Origin: Brachionus rotundiformis
Taxonomy: Eukaryota; Rotifera; Eurotatoria; Ploima; Brachionidae
DNA: 64,000 bases
NCBI GenBank assembly: GCA_016802295.1
Contig: JAESIW010000138.1
Location: 3,826,592 to 3,890,591, forward strand
Direction: 5' to 3'
A program made the translations under genes and the position numbers. Under the pieces are notes generated by a model. That model searched no databases. It saw only the letters and a program-made list of their open reading frames with translations, and had not been told where the DNA came from. Positions 1 through 11,404 of this stretch are shown in pieces. Numbering within the stretch: the first letter of the stretch is position 1; each line of letters opens with the position of its first letter.

Positions 1-1726
1 ATTCCCACGCAAGCACAATGTAATGATGACTTTTTTGGCTTCTATGCTCAGAGAAGATGGTGGCTTTGAATACAAAAAGGCAATTGTGAACACAATAATT
101 GTCATTATTGAGGAAAATCACGAGGCCAGAGAAATTGGACTATCACATTTATGTGAATTCATTGAAGACTGTGAATTTTTACCATTGGCGACCCGTATAC
201 TTCATTTATTGGGCCGTGAAGGTCCAAGAACTACTACCCCAGCTAAATATATCAGATATATATATAATAGAGTAATTTTGGAAAGTGCAGAAGTTAGAGC
301 TGCCGCAGTTAGTGCTTTGGCTAAGTTTGGCGCCAGCTCAGATGACTTATTGCCATCAATATTAGTTTTGTTAAACAGATCAAAATTGGATGAAGATGAT
401 GAAGTCAGAGATCGAGCTACTTTTTTTTATGACATACTTAGTCAAAACGATAAAGCCCTGTCATCAGCCTACATTCTAAATAGTAAATTTATTTCAAAAT
501 GAATAACTTAAATAATAATTTTTTGTCAATTAGCTCTTAATGTGTCACCAGTTGGTCTTGAGAGAGCCCTTCTTTTATACAATCAACATATTACTGAGAA
601 GCCTTTCGATATCAAAGTTGTTCCAACAATGGAAGTCGAATCTCCCAAACGTAATTTAAATTTTAACTTTTTTTTTAAATTGATTAAAATTTAATTTAAG
701 CTTCTGGTGAAACCTTGTTACCAAGTACCACAAAGGCTACTGAAAAACCAGCTGCTTCACGTCAAGACTTATACATGGGTAATTAAAGAATTTTTTCCTT
801 TAAATTTTTGATTTAATTTTCTATTATCTTATTTAGAACAATTATCAGCAATAGCAGAATTTGCCCACCTAGGGCCATTATTTAAATCATCATCCCCGGT
901 CGATTTGACTGAACCGGAAACCGAATACAGTGTCAAATGCATCAAGCATACTTTTACAAATTACATTGTATTTCAGGTACAAATATTGTTTATTTTTTCA
1001 AAAGATTTGAAAATTTATCATTATATTTTTATTTTTGTTATTTAAAAAAGTTTAAAAAAATTTATAAAAGAGCTTTTTTTTCTTAAGTTTGATTGTTTGA
1101 ATACATTGAATGATCAACTATTGGAAGATGTTGTTATCAAAATGGAAACAGGTGATGGGTATGAGATAATCTCTTATAAACCATGTCCTAAATTGCCCTA
1201 TAACACACCAGGAGTAGCTTATACTTTGGTTAGAATTCCAGACGATCCATCTCAAGTTGTGGCAACGTTCGGCTGCAACATGAAATTTAAAGTAAAAGAT
1301 TGCGATCCAAATACGGGCGAGCCTGATAACGATGAGGGTTATGAAGACGAGTATGCTTTGGAAAATGTGGAAATAAACGTGTCAGATCATGTGCAGAAAG
1401 TTCTCAAGCCAAATTTTGGTGCTTCATGGGAAGAAGTTGGTGATGCCAATGAACTAGAAGATACATATGCTCTATCAATGGGTTCATTAGAAGAAGCTAT
1501 CAAAAGTATTATTCAGTTTATGGGTCTACAACCATGCGAGAGGTCTGAGCGAGCACCGGAAGGCATGAATTCCCATGTGCTCTTATTGGCTGGTATTTAC
1601 AGGGGCGGACATGATGTTCTTGTTAGAGCTAAATTGGCCTTCAATGATGGAGGTGTTGCTATGCAACTGACCATTCGTAGTTCAGATTCGATTGTTCCAC
1701 AAGTCATTGCCCAGTCAGTCGGTTAA
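1..1726 (+). CDS. COPG: Coatomer subunit gamma (COPI coat), 3' part of gene
   Basis: Gamma subunit of the COPI coat, which bends Golgi membrane and sorts cargo for Golgi-to-ER return. The gene enters from the left edge, already in frame (FPRKHNVMMTFL matches mid-trunk gamma-COP), so the N-terminal part is missing. Exons by splice phase: 1-482, 534-650, 701-778, 837-976, 1088-1726; introns are 50-111 bp. The first exon encodes HEAT-repeat trunk (GLSHLCEFIEDCEF, ATRILHLLGREGP, AVSALAKFG), followed by a variable hinge (exons 2-3). The last two exons encode the gamma appendage (FDCLNTLNDQLLEDV through QVIAQSVG), the platform that binds ARFGAP and dilysine machinery. Residue match to animal COPG is high and nothing is broken. 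A canonical AATAAA lies about 120 bp past the stop (near 1845). Identity is certain; only the upstream part is unseen. Confidence 0.97.
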
Positions 1727-2755
1727 TTTTTAAATTCGTTTTGCTAAATGTCTAAGTAAATATTCGAGAACGATTTGGTTTATTTATTTTTGATTTTTTT
1801 TAATTTAATTTAACTATTTTTCAAATAATTTTTAGAATTTTAAAAATAAAATCGTATGGAATACCTTTACTTGTCTTTTCTTTATAAGATTCGGTCGAAA
1901 TAAAGTTTTATCAAGATATATTCTAGAATAAAAAGTCAATTTTAATTAAAAAATACCCTTTATTCGAATTGGAAAAGTCATAAATAATGTCTAATGTATA
2001 ACATGCATTTTCATGTCTCTAATATAAGAGAAAAAATTAATTAGAACCAAAAAGCTCTAGATACATGCATTTTTATCAAATGTTAAAACCTTGATATTAT
2101 CTTTGGTATTTCTTATGGTGCATATTTTTTTGCTGTCTAATGGGTAATTGACAATTTTTAAGTATTTAACCAGCACTTAAGTTGGAATAAATTCAAATGA
2201 TTCTATTTAATAAAATGATAAGAATATTTTTTTGCTAAGTCAGCTTTTTAACTATTATGTTCAATTTAAGGAGCATTATTTGCCATGGTGTCGAAAAAGA
2301 ATCAATGCATTAATAGTAGATAAATGATGTAGCCAAGAAAGTGTTCAAATTCAAAATTTGTTTCTCTCATAAATCTGTGTTAAAACAAATTTTATTCAAA
2401 TCAAAATATTTATTACCGTAATCCCTAGTTCGATTATGCTGCACCAAAACTCGAATTTAGTTAATAAAAAAATCAAATTAATCAATTTTTCCAATATTTT
2501 TTTTCTTTATTTTTGGTGCTGCACCAAATGCTTGATTTAAATTTTTCTTCTTTTTGACTTAAAATCAAATCTTGATAGCGCATGTTAATTAGAAGTGCTT
2601 TAGAGTAGGCGAGATGTACTCTGGTACAAGGTCCAAAAGCGTGTCTTTACTCGACGAAAAACGGTATTATTATGTTTGATTAAAAAAGTTGTCATTTTGT
2701 TAAAAAATATATTTGACTTTAAATAAAAATATATAAAATATTACAATAAAATAAA
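1727..2755. other. Intergenic, convergent 3' ends (COPG / EXT1-like)
   Basis: AT-rich spacer between two genes that point toward each other. It holds the COPG poly(A) signal near 1845. The stretch around 2440-2535 carries the motif GCTGCACCAAA twice; the second copy is the centre of a short imperfect palindrome (TTTGGTGCTGCACCAAA, 2514-2530). No coding frame was recognised, and specifically no GT64 domain for the neighbouring EXT1-like gene. Confidence 0.6.
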
Positions 2756-3958
2756 TTAGAAAAAAATAGATAAGTCATTTAAATATTTAAAGTGATCTAT
2801 TCTTTTTTTTAGAATATACATTGTATTATTAATTATTTTTTCTAAAGAAGAGAAATAGTTTTGATACAAGTGTAGTGACATATTTCTCATTTCAATTATC
2901 TTTTCGATAGGTATATCTCTTAGTATCGAAGTGACTTGCATTAGCTCATTTTCTTTTGCCCATATTACCACTTGATTCCAATCGATAATCTCAGAAAATG
3001 GCAAAACCCAGCCATCACTTAATAGAACTGCAATGCAACCAACTTTGAGCGCCTCTAAAAATCTATAGGTCCCAAGTCTTCTTCCTCTAGGAATAAGACA
3101 AAATGTAGAGTTACTCAATAAATCATTGTACTCGTATTTATCATAATTAAGATTGTCTTCATCACAACGCTGATCTTTAAACCTTGTCCAAGCATAACCA
3201 TGTCTACAAGTTGTCAAAAGAATAATATCTCGGTGATTATTTAAATGATAAAGTTTATCTCGAACATTCGATCCAATTCCGTGCAAATATCTTTTACCTT
3301 TAAATGTCAGAAAATACTTTTTTGGCAACTTAATCAAATTGGATTCTTTGGGATTTTTAATTGTAGAACTATTAAAAGGAAAATCAGAATGAATGAGTGG
3401 AAACGAAATGTCGAAATTTTTTCGATAATATTTTTCTGAAATAGATGACTTGACCAATATTGCTTGCTCGGTTCTAAATGAAATATTTTCTCTATAATAT
3501 GGCCAAGTGCCCGAATACATATTAAAAATTAAATGATTTCTACCATGATTCCAATATTTAAGTTTTGGAATAAGTAATTGTGCAGCTTTTATGAAATTCT
3601 TGCTAAGAGGATCTTGATCTAGAGTATCGATGGCTGAAATGAAAAGACATGCTTTCCTCGGATAACGGGTGTAAAATTCTGATTTTTTTAAAATTGATAA
3701 AATACCATCATAAATGTTAGATTTGGTCAAAATTGGATATTTGTAAATATATACCTTAAATTTTTTACATTTGCTGATATCAAAACAATTTTGTATTGTA
3801 CATTGTTCATTTTTATGCAAATAGATTCTCGATTCCAAATGGGATATTTTTGAAATTTTTTTCTGATGGTATTTAAAATATTTGCCAATAAAATATACAA
3901 TAAAGCATCCAAGTGCCCAAAGTATTAGTTTTACGTAAATATATTTTCGAATTCTCAT
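2756..3958 (-). CDS. EXT1-like exostosin, GT47 domain only, intronless
   Basis: 400-residue type II membrane protein. A short basic N-terminus is followed by one signal-anchor helix (about residues 9-27, LILWALGCFIVYFIGKY), then a lumenal exostosin GT47 domain (about 60-385). Matches to animal EXT1 are clear: ACLFISAIDTLDQD, WNHGRNHLIFNMYSGTWP, FLTFKGKRYLHGIGS, LLTTCRHG, FCLIPRGRRLGTYRFLEAL, GWVLPFSEIIDWNQ and YFSSLEKII. EXT1 normally has about 740 residues with a C-terminal GT64 domain; here the frame stops right after the GT47 domain and no GT64 coding follows. GT47 of EXT1 has been linked to glucuronosyl transfer in heparan sulfate chain building, so this protein may act as a partner to a full EXT or have another acceptor (inference). 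It has no introns, unlike most neighbours, so a retrocopy or split paralogue is possible. Codons are AT-rich like the locus and there is no internal stop. Confidence 0.85.
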   Translation of the reverse strand: MRIRKYIYVKLILWALGCFIVYFIGKYFKYHQKKISKISHLESRIYLHKNEQCTIQNCFDISKCKKFKVYIYKYPILTKSNIYDGILSILKKSEFYTRYPRKACLFISAIDTLDQDPLSKNFIKAAQLLIPKLKYWNHGRNHLIFNMYSGTWPYYRENISFRTEQAILVKSSISEKYYRKNFDISFPLIHSDFPFNSSTIKNPKESNLIKLPKKYFLTFKGKRYLHGIGSNVRDKLYHLNNHRDIILLTTCRHGYAWTRFKDQRCDEDNLNYDKYEYNDLLSNSTFCLIPRGRRLGTYRFLEALKVGCIAVLLSDGWVLPFSEIIDWNQVVIWAKENELMQVTSILRDIPIEKIIEMRNMSLHLYQNYFSSLEKIINNTMYILKKRIDHFKYLNDLSIFF

Positions 3959-4540
3959 TCAAATCTTTTTTTAATAATTTAATAATTAATTGAACAATAA
4001 AAATTTATCTAAAACATTATAAGCTGTTAAATATTTTTTTATTTCAATATATTTAAAATCTGAAATCCACAATTTTATGAATTAATTGAAATTAGCAAAA
4101 AGTTGGCTATTTTATGAACGATCATTTTTAAAAAAGATTAAAAAATTTCCAAGCTTCATTCTGATTAAATTAGTTTTAATTCAAATTTTTATAATTTTTA
4201 AAAATTGAAGTGATCAATAAAACAAAGAGACATATTTGTCTTTTATTAAGATTTGATTTAGATATTTAAGATGATAAAAAGCATACAAAGAAAAAAGTGA
4301 AACTACTACTGAAACTAGCTTGATAAAAATTACAAAAATTAATAGTCTTATGTTAGAAAAAAACGCAGAATAATGATTTTCTTTTATTTAATCATTTAAT
4401 CAATTTCAAATAAAAAAATTTTACAGCGAATTTAGGCACTTAATTATAAATTTAAAGAAATTCTTAAATCTCATCCAAAATTTTAATTTGATAGTTTATT
4501 TTTTTATATATAAATAAAAACATATTTTAAAAAATTTATT
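3959..4540. other. Intergenic spacer, no gene seen
   Basis: AT-rich DNA between the EXT1-like start (right-hand side of that gene on the minus strand) and the MRPL2 stop codon. It should hold the EXT1-like promoter and the MRPL2 3' UTR. No motif, ORF or repeat was recognised. Confidence 0.5.
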
Positions 4541-5599
4541 TTAATCAGTTAGACTCCAATTATTAAATGTATATTTAATTTTGTTTACTTCTTTTTTTTC
4601 CAAAGGGCCAACTACCTTCACTGGTTTCGGTGGATGAATTTTTCGTCCACAATATCCATCTTTTCGCTGCCATAGCCCACTTCGTGGTCTATAACCCAAA
4701 TCTCTTGTATCAACTGGATGAGTAAGCTTTTCATCTTTGTGGCTTGCATGGGAAATTTGACCAACAGTAACCATGCAATATTTATCTACAGACAATTCTA
4801 GACCTGAGGGAAGTTTAATTATTATTCTATCATTGACTTGATTAACAATTTCGGCAGAGCTGCCGGCAGCTCTACAAAATACCCCACCATAACCAGGTGT
4901 TGGTTCAATATTGTGTACGAGTGTACCGATTGGTAATGCTCCACAGGGATATGCGTCTCCCTCAAATGCTTTTACTGGAATTCGAGGAATTTCGCCCGAT
5001 GTTCGAATCAAGTCACCGACTTTCATATTTTGTGTAGCAAGGATGTAGCGCTTAATATCAGCGTGTGCTACTAAAGCCAAAAAAGAAGTACGATCTCTTG
5101 TCTGAATAATGTCAATAACTTTTTCTACCAAAGGTGGACCTGATTTTGGTCCCACTCTTTTGAAATCCACAAAATGCCAATAAATTGGGAGACCACCACC
5201 TACTCTTTTGTAAAGTCGCTCTCTAGTCTCTACATCATAACCACCTGTTCGTCGGGTCGGGAACGGCTCAGTTGTGTATTTCTCTGGCATTTTTTCTACA
5301 TAAATTCTGTGACTTACATAAAATCCGTCTTTTACAAGACGATGAGTTTTTTTCAAATCTTCAACAGTGGTTTTTACAGGCATTACCACGACATCTTTTT
5401 TCCAATCTATTTGATTAGAATCACTTGATTTTGTGACAGATTGCTGATTAAATGATGAGAATAAAGAGAATTTTGCATTTTGAGACAAGAATAGTAGTCT
5501 TAAGTCCTAATTTATTAATTATTTAACCATCTAATTAATTTACCTTTCTAAAACAGTCGATTTTTTAGTTATTGCCCATGAAATATTATTCTGAAGCAT
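4541..5599 (-). CDS. MRPL2: Mitochondrial large-subunit ribosomal protein L2 (uL2m)
   Basis: Two exons, 5544-5599 and 4541-5498, joined across a 45-bp intron (phase 2), giving 337 residues. Exon 1 starts at ATG 5599 and supplies MLQNNISWAITKKSTVLER, a basic, hydroxyl-rich leader typical of a mitochondrial presequence. Exon 2 carries the uL2 fold: IYWHFVDFKR, the OB-fold KVIDIIQTRDRTSFLALVAH, then EGDAYPCGALPIGTLVHNIE, RAAGSSAEIV and the C-terminal SH3-like part ending GLWQRKDGYCGRKIHPP. uL2 sits near the peptidyl-transferase centre and helps subunit joining. Cytosolic and bacterial L2 have a conserved glycine- and histidine-rich loop late in the protein; here, as in animal mitochondrial forms, that segment is altered (RPRSGLWQRK). 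The internal TTG at 5488 is not the start, because the spliced upstream exon gives a proper ATG and leader. Confidence 0.93.
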
Positions 5600-7069
5600 T
5601 TTAAAATTTATTTTAAATTTATTTAATTTAAAACCAAAACAAGCTAAATACTTTTTATAACTTTATCTTCTGAATATTAATTTAAATGCAAATATTAACT
5701 AACTTTTGTCTAGGTGTTTGAATTAAATGTCTAAGTTTCAAGTTTTTCTGGCAGTCAGAGTTTCTGATCCCAAATAAAATTATAAAACAAATATAAAAAA
5801 AATATTTTCTATTGATTGGATTATTAATAAAACAAATTAATAAAGTTTTTTATATCTTACAAACAAATCAATTCGAATCACTTTTTTAAAAACGTTTTAT
5901 TCAAATATTTTTTAGTATAATTATTATGTACAAAAATAAACAAGTTTTTAATTATAACGAAATTTTATTTTATTATTGTGCCATTTGAAAATATTGATTT
6001 TTAAATTATTTTATTAAAAAAAATAAAAATTCCTTATATTTTTTGATTCATGATTTGATTTTTTTTTAATTGAGTAATAATCTTTAAAAAATATCACTTA
6101 GGTATTATTAGCACTTAGGAAGCAAAAGATCGTTTGTCAAGCAGACTAATAAAAAAACACTTAAAAGTATTTTTGATTATTTAAAAAAAAAACCTTAATT
6201 AGATACTTGATCCAAGTAAATTATCTCATTATATTACAAATATTTATTTTTTTTTCATTTAGCGCCAATTTTGGCTATGTATTAAAATTATAAAATAAAA
6301 AGTAAATTTAAAAATATTATCTTACTCAATGATAATTTGAATAAATTTAATTATCTTTACGAAAATTTATTATATTTTAGTAATTTTATTTAACAAGTAA
6401 ATATGAACTTAAATGTTGGCAATTCGTAGCAAATAAATAAACCATAATATATCAAATAGTTTATAATAATATAAATAAATTTTTAAGCAAAACATTATTA
6501 ACAAAGACTAGTTAGAGTTGAAATGAATATTACTTGATAAAATACATACTTGAACTCAAAAAAAATTATCTTAGATTAATTTAGCTGTAAGTGTTACACA
6601 TAAAAAAAGGTATTGTGATGATGATGGCAAATCCCTCCCAAAAGTAAATCCAGCAAGAAAAATTTCTTTCCTCTACGTGTATAAGCTAATTTGCCAACAT
6701 TCAATTTTTTTTTTCAAAAATAAAATTCTGGTTGTTTTCATATAATTAAAATTTGAAAATTTGCACGATGCATTCATTCGAATATCTATATTAAAATAAC
6801 ATATATATAAATATATATATATATATATGGCTTAGACTTATTTATGCCAACACATCAACAAGATCTTTTTAGTTTATCCACTCTGTTTAGTTTGCCAAAT
6901 TTAAAATATAAAATCAAATGAATTTCAACAAACATGAAACTTAGTTTAGGATTTAGAAAATTTTCTATTCTTTTATTAAGATCGATGACGTTTACACAAA
7001 ATATTTTTTAATTTTAGATAAATTTTTTAGACGTGCTCAACAAGGGACAAAGGATACTGTTTTTTAAAA
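5600..7069. other. Divergent intergenic region (MRPL2 / SEC61A) with (TA)n tract
   Basis: About 1.5 kb of very AT-rich DNA separating the divergent MRPL2 and SEC61A starts, so it should contain both promoters. A (TA)n-like microsatellite lies at about 6801-6828. A few GC-richer words near 6610-6690 do not form a recognisable gene. No further feature was seen. Confidence 0.5.
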
Positions 7070-8607
7070 ATGGGCAGTGAGTATTCTTATTCTTTTGGCT
7101 GAGTTGGTATTAATTGGAACTTTTTAAGTTAAATTTTTGGAATTTGTCAAACCGTTCTGTCAAGTGTTACCTGAAATTCAAAAACCAGAAAGAAAAATTC
7201 AATTCAAGGAAAAAGTGTTATGGACAGCAATTACTCTTTTCATATTTTTAGTATGTTGCCAAATACCTTTGTTCGGTATCATGTCTTCTGACTCGGCTGA
7301 TCCATTCTATTGGATGCGTGTAATCTTAGCCTCGAACAGAGGTACACTCATGGAACTGGGTATTTCTCCAATAGTAACTTCTGGCTTGATCATGCAGCTC
7401 TTGGCTGGTGCCAAAATTATCGAAGTAGGCGATTCTCCAAAGGACAGAGCTCTCTTCAACGGTGCCCAAAAGCTTTTCGGAATGATTATAACCATAGGTC
7501 AAGCAATTGTCTATGTAATGACTGGTATGTACGGAGAGCCGGCTGAAATCGGCTTCGGTATCTGCTTCTTGATTGTTGTTCAAGTAATTTATTAAATTAT
7601 TTAGAAATAGAAAAAAAAATTATTAAATTAATAATTAGTTATTTATTGCTGGATTGATTGTACTATTATTGGATGAGTTATTGCAAAAAGGTTATGGTCT
7701 CGGCTCTGGTATTTCGTTGTTCATTGCTACCAATATTTGTGAGACAATTGTTTGGAAAGCATTCAGTCCGGCCACAATTAATGCCGGTCGTGGTACAGAA
7801 TTCGAAGGAGCCATAATTGCTTTGTTCCATTTACTTGCCACTCGTAGTGACAAAGTTAGAGCTTTAAAGGAAGCCTTTTACAGACAGAACTTGCCAAATT
7901 TGACAAACTTATTGGCAACAGTATTGGTATTTGCAATTGTAATCTATTTCCAAGGATTCAGAGTCGATTTGCCAATCAAATCAGTCCGATACAGAGGTCA
8001 AATCAGCTCATATCCTATTAAGCTCTTCTACACCAGTAATATACCAATTATTTTGCAAAGCGCTCTTGTTTCCAACTTGTACGTGATATCTCAAATGTTA
8101 GCTGCCAAATTTTCTGGAAATTTCTTAGTTAATTTGCTCGGTGTCTGGGCTGATGTTGGAGGCGCTGGCTCAGCTAGATCATATCCAGTCGGAGGCTTGT
8201 GTTACTATCTGTCTCCACCAGAAAATTTACAAGCTATGGTCCAAGATCCTGTCCATGCTCTTTTGTACATCGTGTTTATGCTTGGCTCATGTGCATTCTT
8301 CTCCAAGACCTGGATCGATGTGAGTGGATCAAGTGCCAAAGACGTAGCCAAACAACTAAAAGATCAACAAATGATTATGAGCGGTCATCGTGAACATTCA
8401 ATGATCCACGAATTGAACAGATACATCCCAACAGCTGCTGCTTTTGGAGGTCTCTGCATTGGTGCATTGTCCGTCTTGGCAGACTTTTTGGGCGCAATTG
8501 GCAGCGGAACTGGTATCTTGTTGGCCGTCACTATCATCTATCAATATTTCGAAATATTGGTCAAGGAGCAAAACCAAATTGGAGGATTGAATACTTTATT
8601 CTTCTAA
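7070..8607 (+). CDS. SEC61A: Protein transport protein Sec61 subunit alpha
   Basis: Channel-forming subunit of the ER translocon, taking nascent secretory and membrane proteins across or into the ER membrane. Three exons, 7070-7076, 7129-7583 and 7639-8607, give 476 residues, the exact length of the vertebrate protein. Exon 1 is only 7 nt (ATG GGC A) and splices to give MGIKFLEFVKPF. Near-identical blocks run throughout: PEIQKPERKIQFKEKVLWTA, the plug and TM2a region (SSDSADPFYWMRVILASNRG), LDELLQKGYGLGSGISLFIA, FQGFRVDLPIKS, the cytosolic ribosome-binding loop, SGSSAKDVAKQLKDQQMIM, and HELNRYIPTAAAFGGLCIGA. Ten transmembrane helices are expected from family homology. There are no breaks. The micro-exon start is easily missed, as a plain ORF search would begin at a non-ATG codon in exon 2. 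Confidence 0.98.
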
Positions 8608-9674
8608 ATAAAATTCGGAATTATTTTTTCGATTAACTTAAAACATTTAGAATTGTTTCGTCGGAAAATGTTCAAAATATCTTTATAAATACAATTTAAT
8701 TCTTCTTCAAACATTATCATTCTTTCGTGTATTTTGTTGTACTTCGATTGGGTTCTCTATATTTTCTTTTTTCTATGAAAAACTTTCTGTTTTTTTGTTT
8801 TAATTATTTTTTTTCAAAATTTTAGTCTTTTTTGATTTATTATTTTATCAGCTTCAACTTTCGATTAGAGGTTTTTTACCTCGAGCTTATGTTTGTTCGG
8901 GTTTAATAGAATTTTTTTTAAAAGAATTGTATAAAATTATGATATAAACTTAAATAGCTCGATGCAAAGACAACTAAAAGATGGTCGAAGCTAATAAGAT
9001 GTTATTTTCAAGATTATATTAAAATAAACAAATAACGATAAGAATTTTTTTGATTATAAATTTGAAATAAGATTAAAAAAGAGGCTTTTTAAAAATTATT
9101 CTTACAAATTATTTTTGATTCTAAAATATTTAATTTTTAACTTTAAGATTAATTATTTTTTAGCATTGTTAATCAGATCACTAGTTGTAGAGAACATTTG
9201 TTTAGAATTAATAAAAATAATAAAGATATCTAATTGAAAATTACAATCTTAAAATCTATTTAAAAAAAAATATATATATTAAAATTAAATTTAAATGCGC
9301 TTTTTCTTAACAAAAATACAAGATGTTAAAAATGATCTAAATAGATAGAAAACTAAATAAATAACAATTTTTGAAACAACTTATAAAAAACTCATTTGAA
9401 AGATAAATTTGTATCTCAATGTGATATGTAAGTAATAAAAATTAAAAAATAGATTTAAAAGTTAATTTTTAAAATAGCTTTATTCTTCAAAAAAATTTCC
9501 GTAAAATAAACTTTAACAAAATAGACAAAAAAAAATTTAAACAAAGGTTTGAATTTAAAAAAAACTTAAAATTTTTTTCCAATTAAATAAGACAAAATAC
9601 GTATATACATCAACGGGATGTTTGACAAATACATAAAACTCGAGCTTAATAGTGAAATATCTATATAAACAATT
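8608..9674. other. Convergent intergenic region (SEC61A / nuclear receptor A)
   Basis: AT-rich spacer between two stop codons. It begins with the SEC61A 3' UTR; an AATAAA overlaps the stop region at about 8606. No open frame of interest and no repeat was recognised. Confidence 0.5.
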
Positions 9675-11404
9675 TTACACAACAAGTTGTTCAATAAGAA
9701 TATTCAAGCGACTTGTGGTACCATCGGCACAGTCCAATGATCCATTTACATAATTGCCATAAGCTTTGGTAGCCAATATCCTGAGTATGGGCAGTTTAAG
9801 GAGCAATTTGCCATATCTTCTTCTCTCGTGTGGGTACCTGGAAATGGTGTATTTTCTAAACGAATCCAGGAATCTATTCTGCAATGTCATCACTGAGGTT
9901 CTGTCTTGTAGTCCTTTGGCGTCGGCAAATGTCAACACAATGGCACAAAGAGCGCTAAATTCGTTCAAATCCATTGACAAGTCCTGCATTTGAGCAATAA
10001 AGTCAATCGAGCCACAAATCAAGTCTTGGCCCCAGCCAAGCTCGGCAGCCGAGTCCTTGTTCAAAATGATGTGCTCGGCTATCTTGACACAATCGACAAA
10101 CGACTGTGACCGAAACGCCAAGCGCAAAAAGCTCAACTCCATGAATGAGGAATAGAGCATTGCTTTTCGGTCATCTACCGAGTAGTCTTTGAATCCGGGC
10201 AGCATGGACGCCCATTGAATGATAAGCCGAATCTCTTCAAGACAATATTCCAACAAGGCTCCAACATCCAATGGAACCGAGCCGTCGTATTCAAAGCCTG
10301 CTGGTTTGGGCATCAAATCGGCCTTTGCTTCTATCAATAAAGCCATTGTGTCATCACAATGTGGCACTCCATTCGGACTGTATGCAATGTCTCTGATCAG
10401 AGCAAAATCTTGAGATATCTTCATTCGCTTATTAGCTCTTACTTTAGAAATAAATTATATTTAAAAATTATTTTTTTAATTTCTTTTCAAACTAACATGG
10501 CGTATTTCGGTCTTCTCTCACAGCCTCTCTTTTCATGCCTGAAATCAGACACTTCTGAAATCTGCAAAATTGACAATGGTTTCTTGTTTGTTTGTTGATA
10601 ATACAATTTTGGTACTCGCGGCATTTGTAAACCAATGCTTTTTGCACTGTTCGCTTGAAAAATCCCTTACAACCTTCGCAACTGTAAACACTGTAGTGGT
10701 AACCACTTCCTTTATCGCCACAAATAGCACAAGCTCCAAGTGGCTTGAGGCCAGAATTGTCCATTTCGAGCAAATTATGCGCTGATCTATTCCCATTGTT
10801 TGAAAGGACATCTCCTCCTGTAATTATTATTGTACCACCATTTGGTTCATTACATATTATATTTTCTTTTTTAAAAAATTAAAAAAAAAATAATTTTTTA
10901 ATTGCAATTACCATTAAATTCATCGCTGTTGGCATCTGAATGAGTTGAAAAAAAGTGAACTTGGTTTATATGATGAGCTATGTTTTCATTCAATTGGTTA
11001 AAATCCAATTCATCATTGTCTTTTGGCGATCCAGAAACAAATGCTGACTCCTTAACATCATTTGACAATTGCAAATCAACAACATTAGCTAATTAAGGTA
11101 AATTTTTTTCAAATATTTTTTATAAATTAGACATTTAAAAGTATTTGATGTGAAGTTTATTTTATTTGATGATGTAAAGGTTGTTAGAAAGGATCTAATA
11201 CTCTTTAGAAAATTCTTCATTTCTAATTTTTTAAATAAAGTTGATGGTTACATGGTTAGGGTCGTTTAAGTTGACGGTCGTTAATTTTTAAATATTTAAT
11301 TTTGTTTGTTTTTAATATTTTATGTATAGAAAAAAATTACCAAACTCTAAATGTTGCGGTTCAGTATTTTTTGATGATACCAGTGTGTTCATTCCAAATT
11401 TCAT
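9675..11404 (-). CDS. Orphan nuclear receptor, copy A (NR4A-like ligand-binding domain)
   Basis: Exons 11341-11404, 10912-11088, 10497-10865 and 9675-10441 close in frame to 458 residues. The N-terminal A/B region (1-125) is low in similarity to anything recognised. The DNA-binding domain starts at Cys126 (CAICGDKGSGYHYSVYSC) and has a P-box EGCKG, expected to read AGGTCA-type half sites, with both four-cysteine zinc modules intact. The ligand-binding domain (about 230-455) resembles NR4A receptors: LPGFKDYSVDDRKAML, SFMELSFLRLAFRSQ, then DLNEFSALCAIVLTFAD and GLQDRTSVMTLQNRF, ending with a degenerate AF-2 (ILIEQLVV). The DBD, however, reads more like RXR/NR5/NR6 types (GMKREAVREDR) than NR4A, so I do not name the subfamily. 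From the last codons back to mid exon 3 the gene is almost identical to copy B; the 5' exons are diverged but alignable. Confidence 0.88.
9682..10840. repeat. Near-identical 1159-bp tract, copy A
   Basis: Direct repeat partner of 15863-17021 at a constant offset of 6181 bp with no indels. By eye only four substitutions separate the copies, at 9801, 10323, 10332 and 10340; three fall inside 18 bp. The tract includes most of the last exon, the whole 55-bp intron and most of the DBD exon. Sequence on both sides differs abruptly, although the encoded residues stay similar. Confidence 0.93.

Noticed and set aside
6801..6828. (TA)n tract as a TATA-box array or origin
   Set aside because: A plain microsatellite in very AT-rich DNA; no support for function.
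9766..10598. Plus-strand frames opposite the nuclear receptor A exons (and their twins at 15947-16966)
   Set aside because: Antisense shadows of the receptor coding sequence, with no sensible protein composition.
10545..10811. Overlapping 88-residue frame on the same strand as the nuclear receptor DBD, repeated in copy B
   Set aside because: It appears in both copies only because the DNA is nearly identical; the receptor zinc-finger frame explains the sequence.
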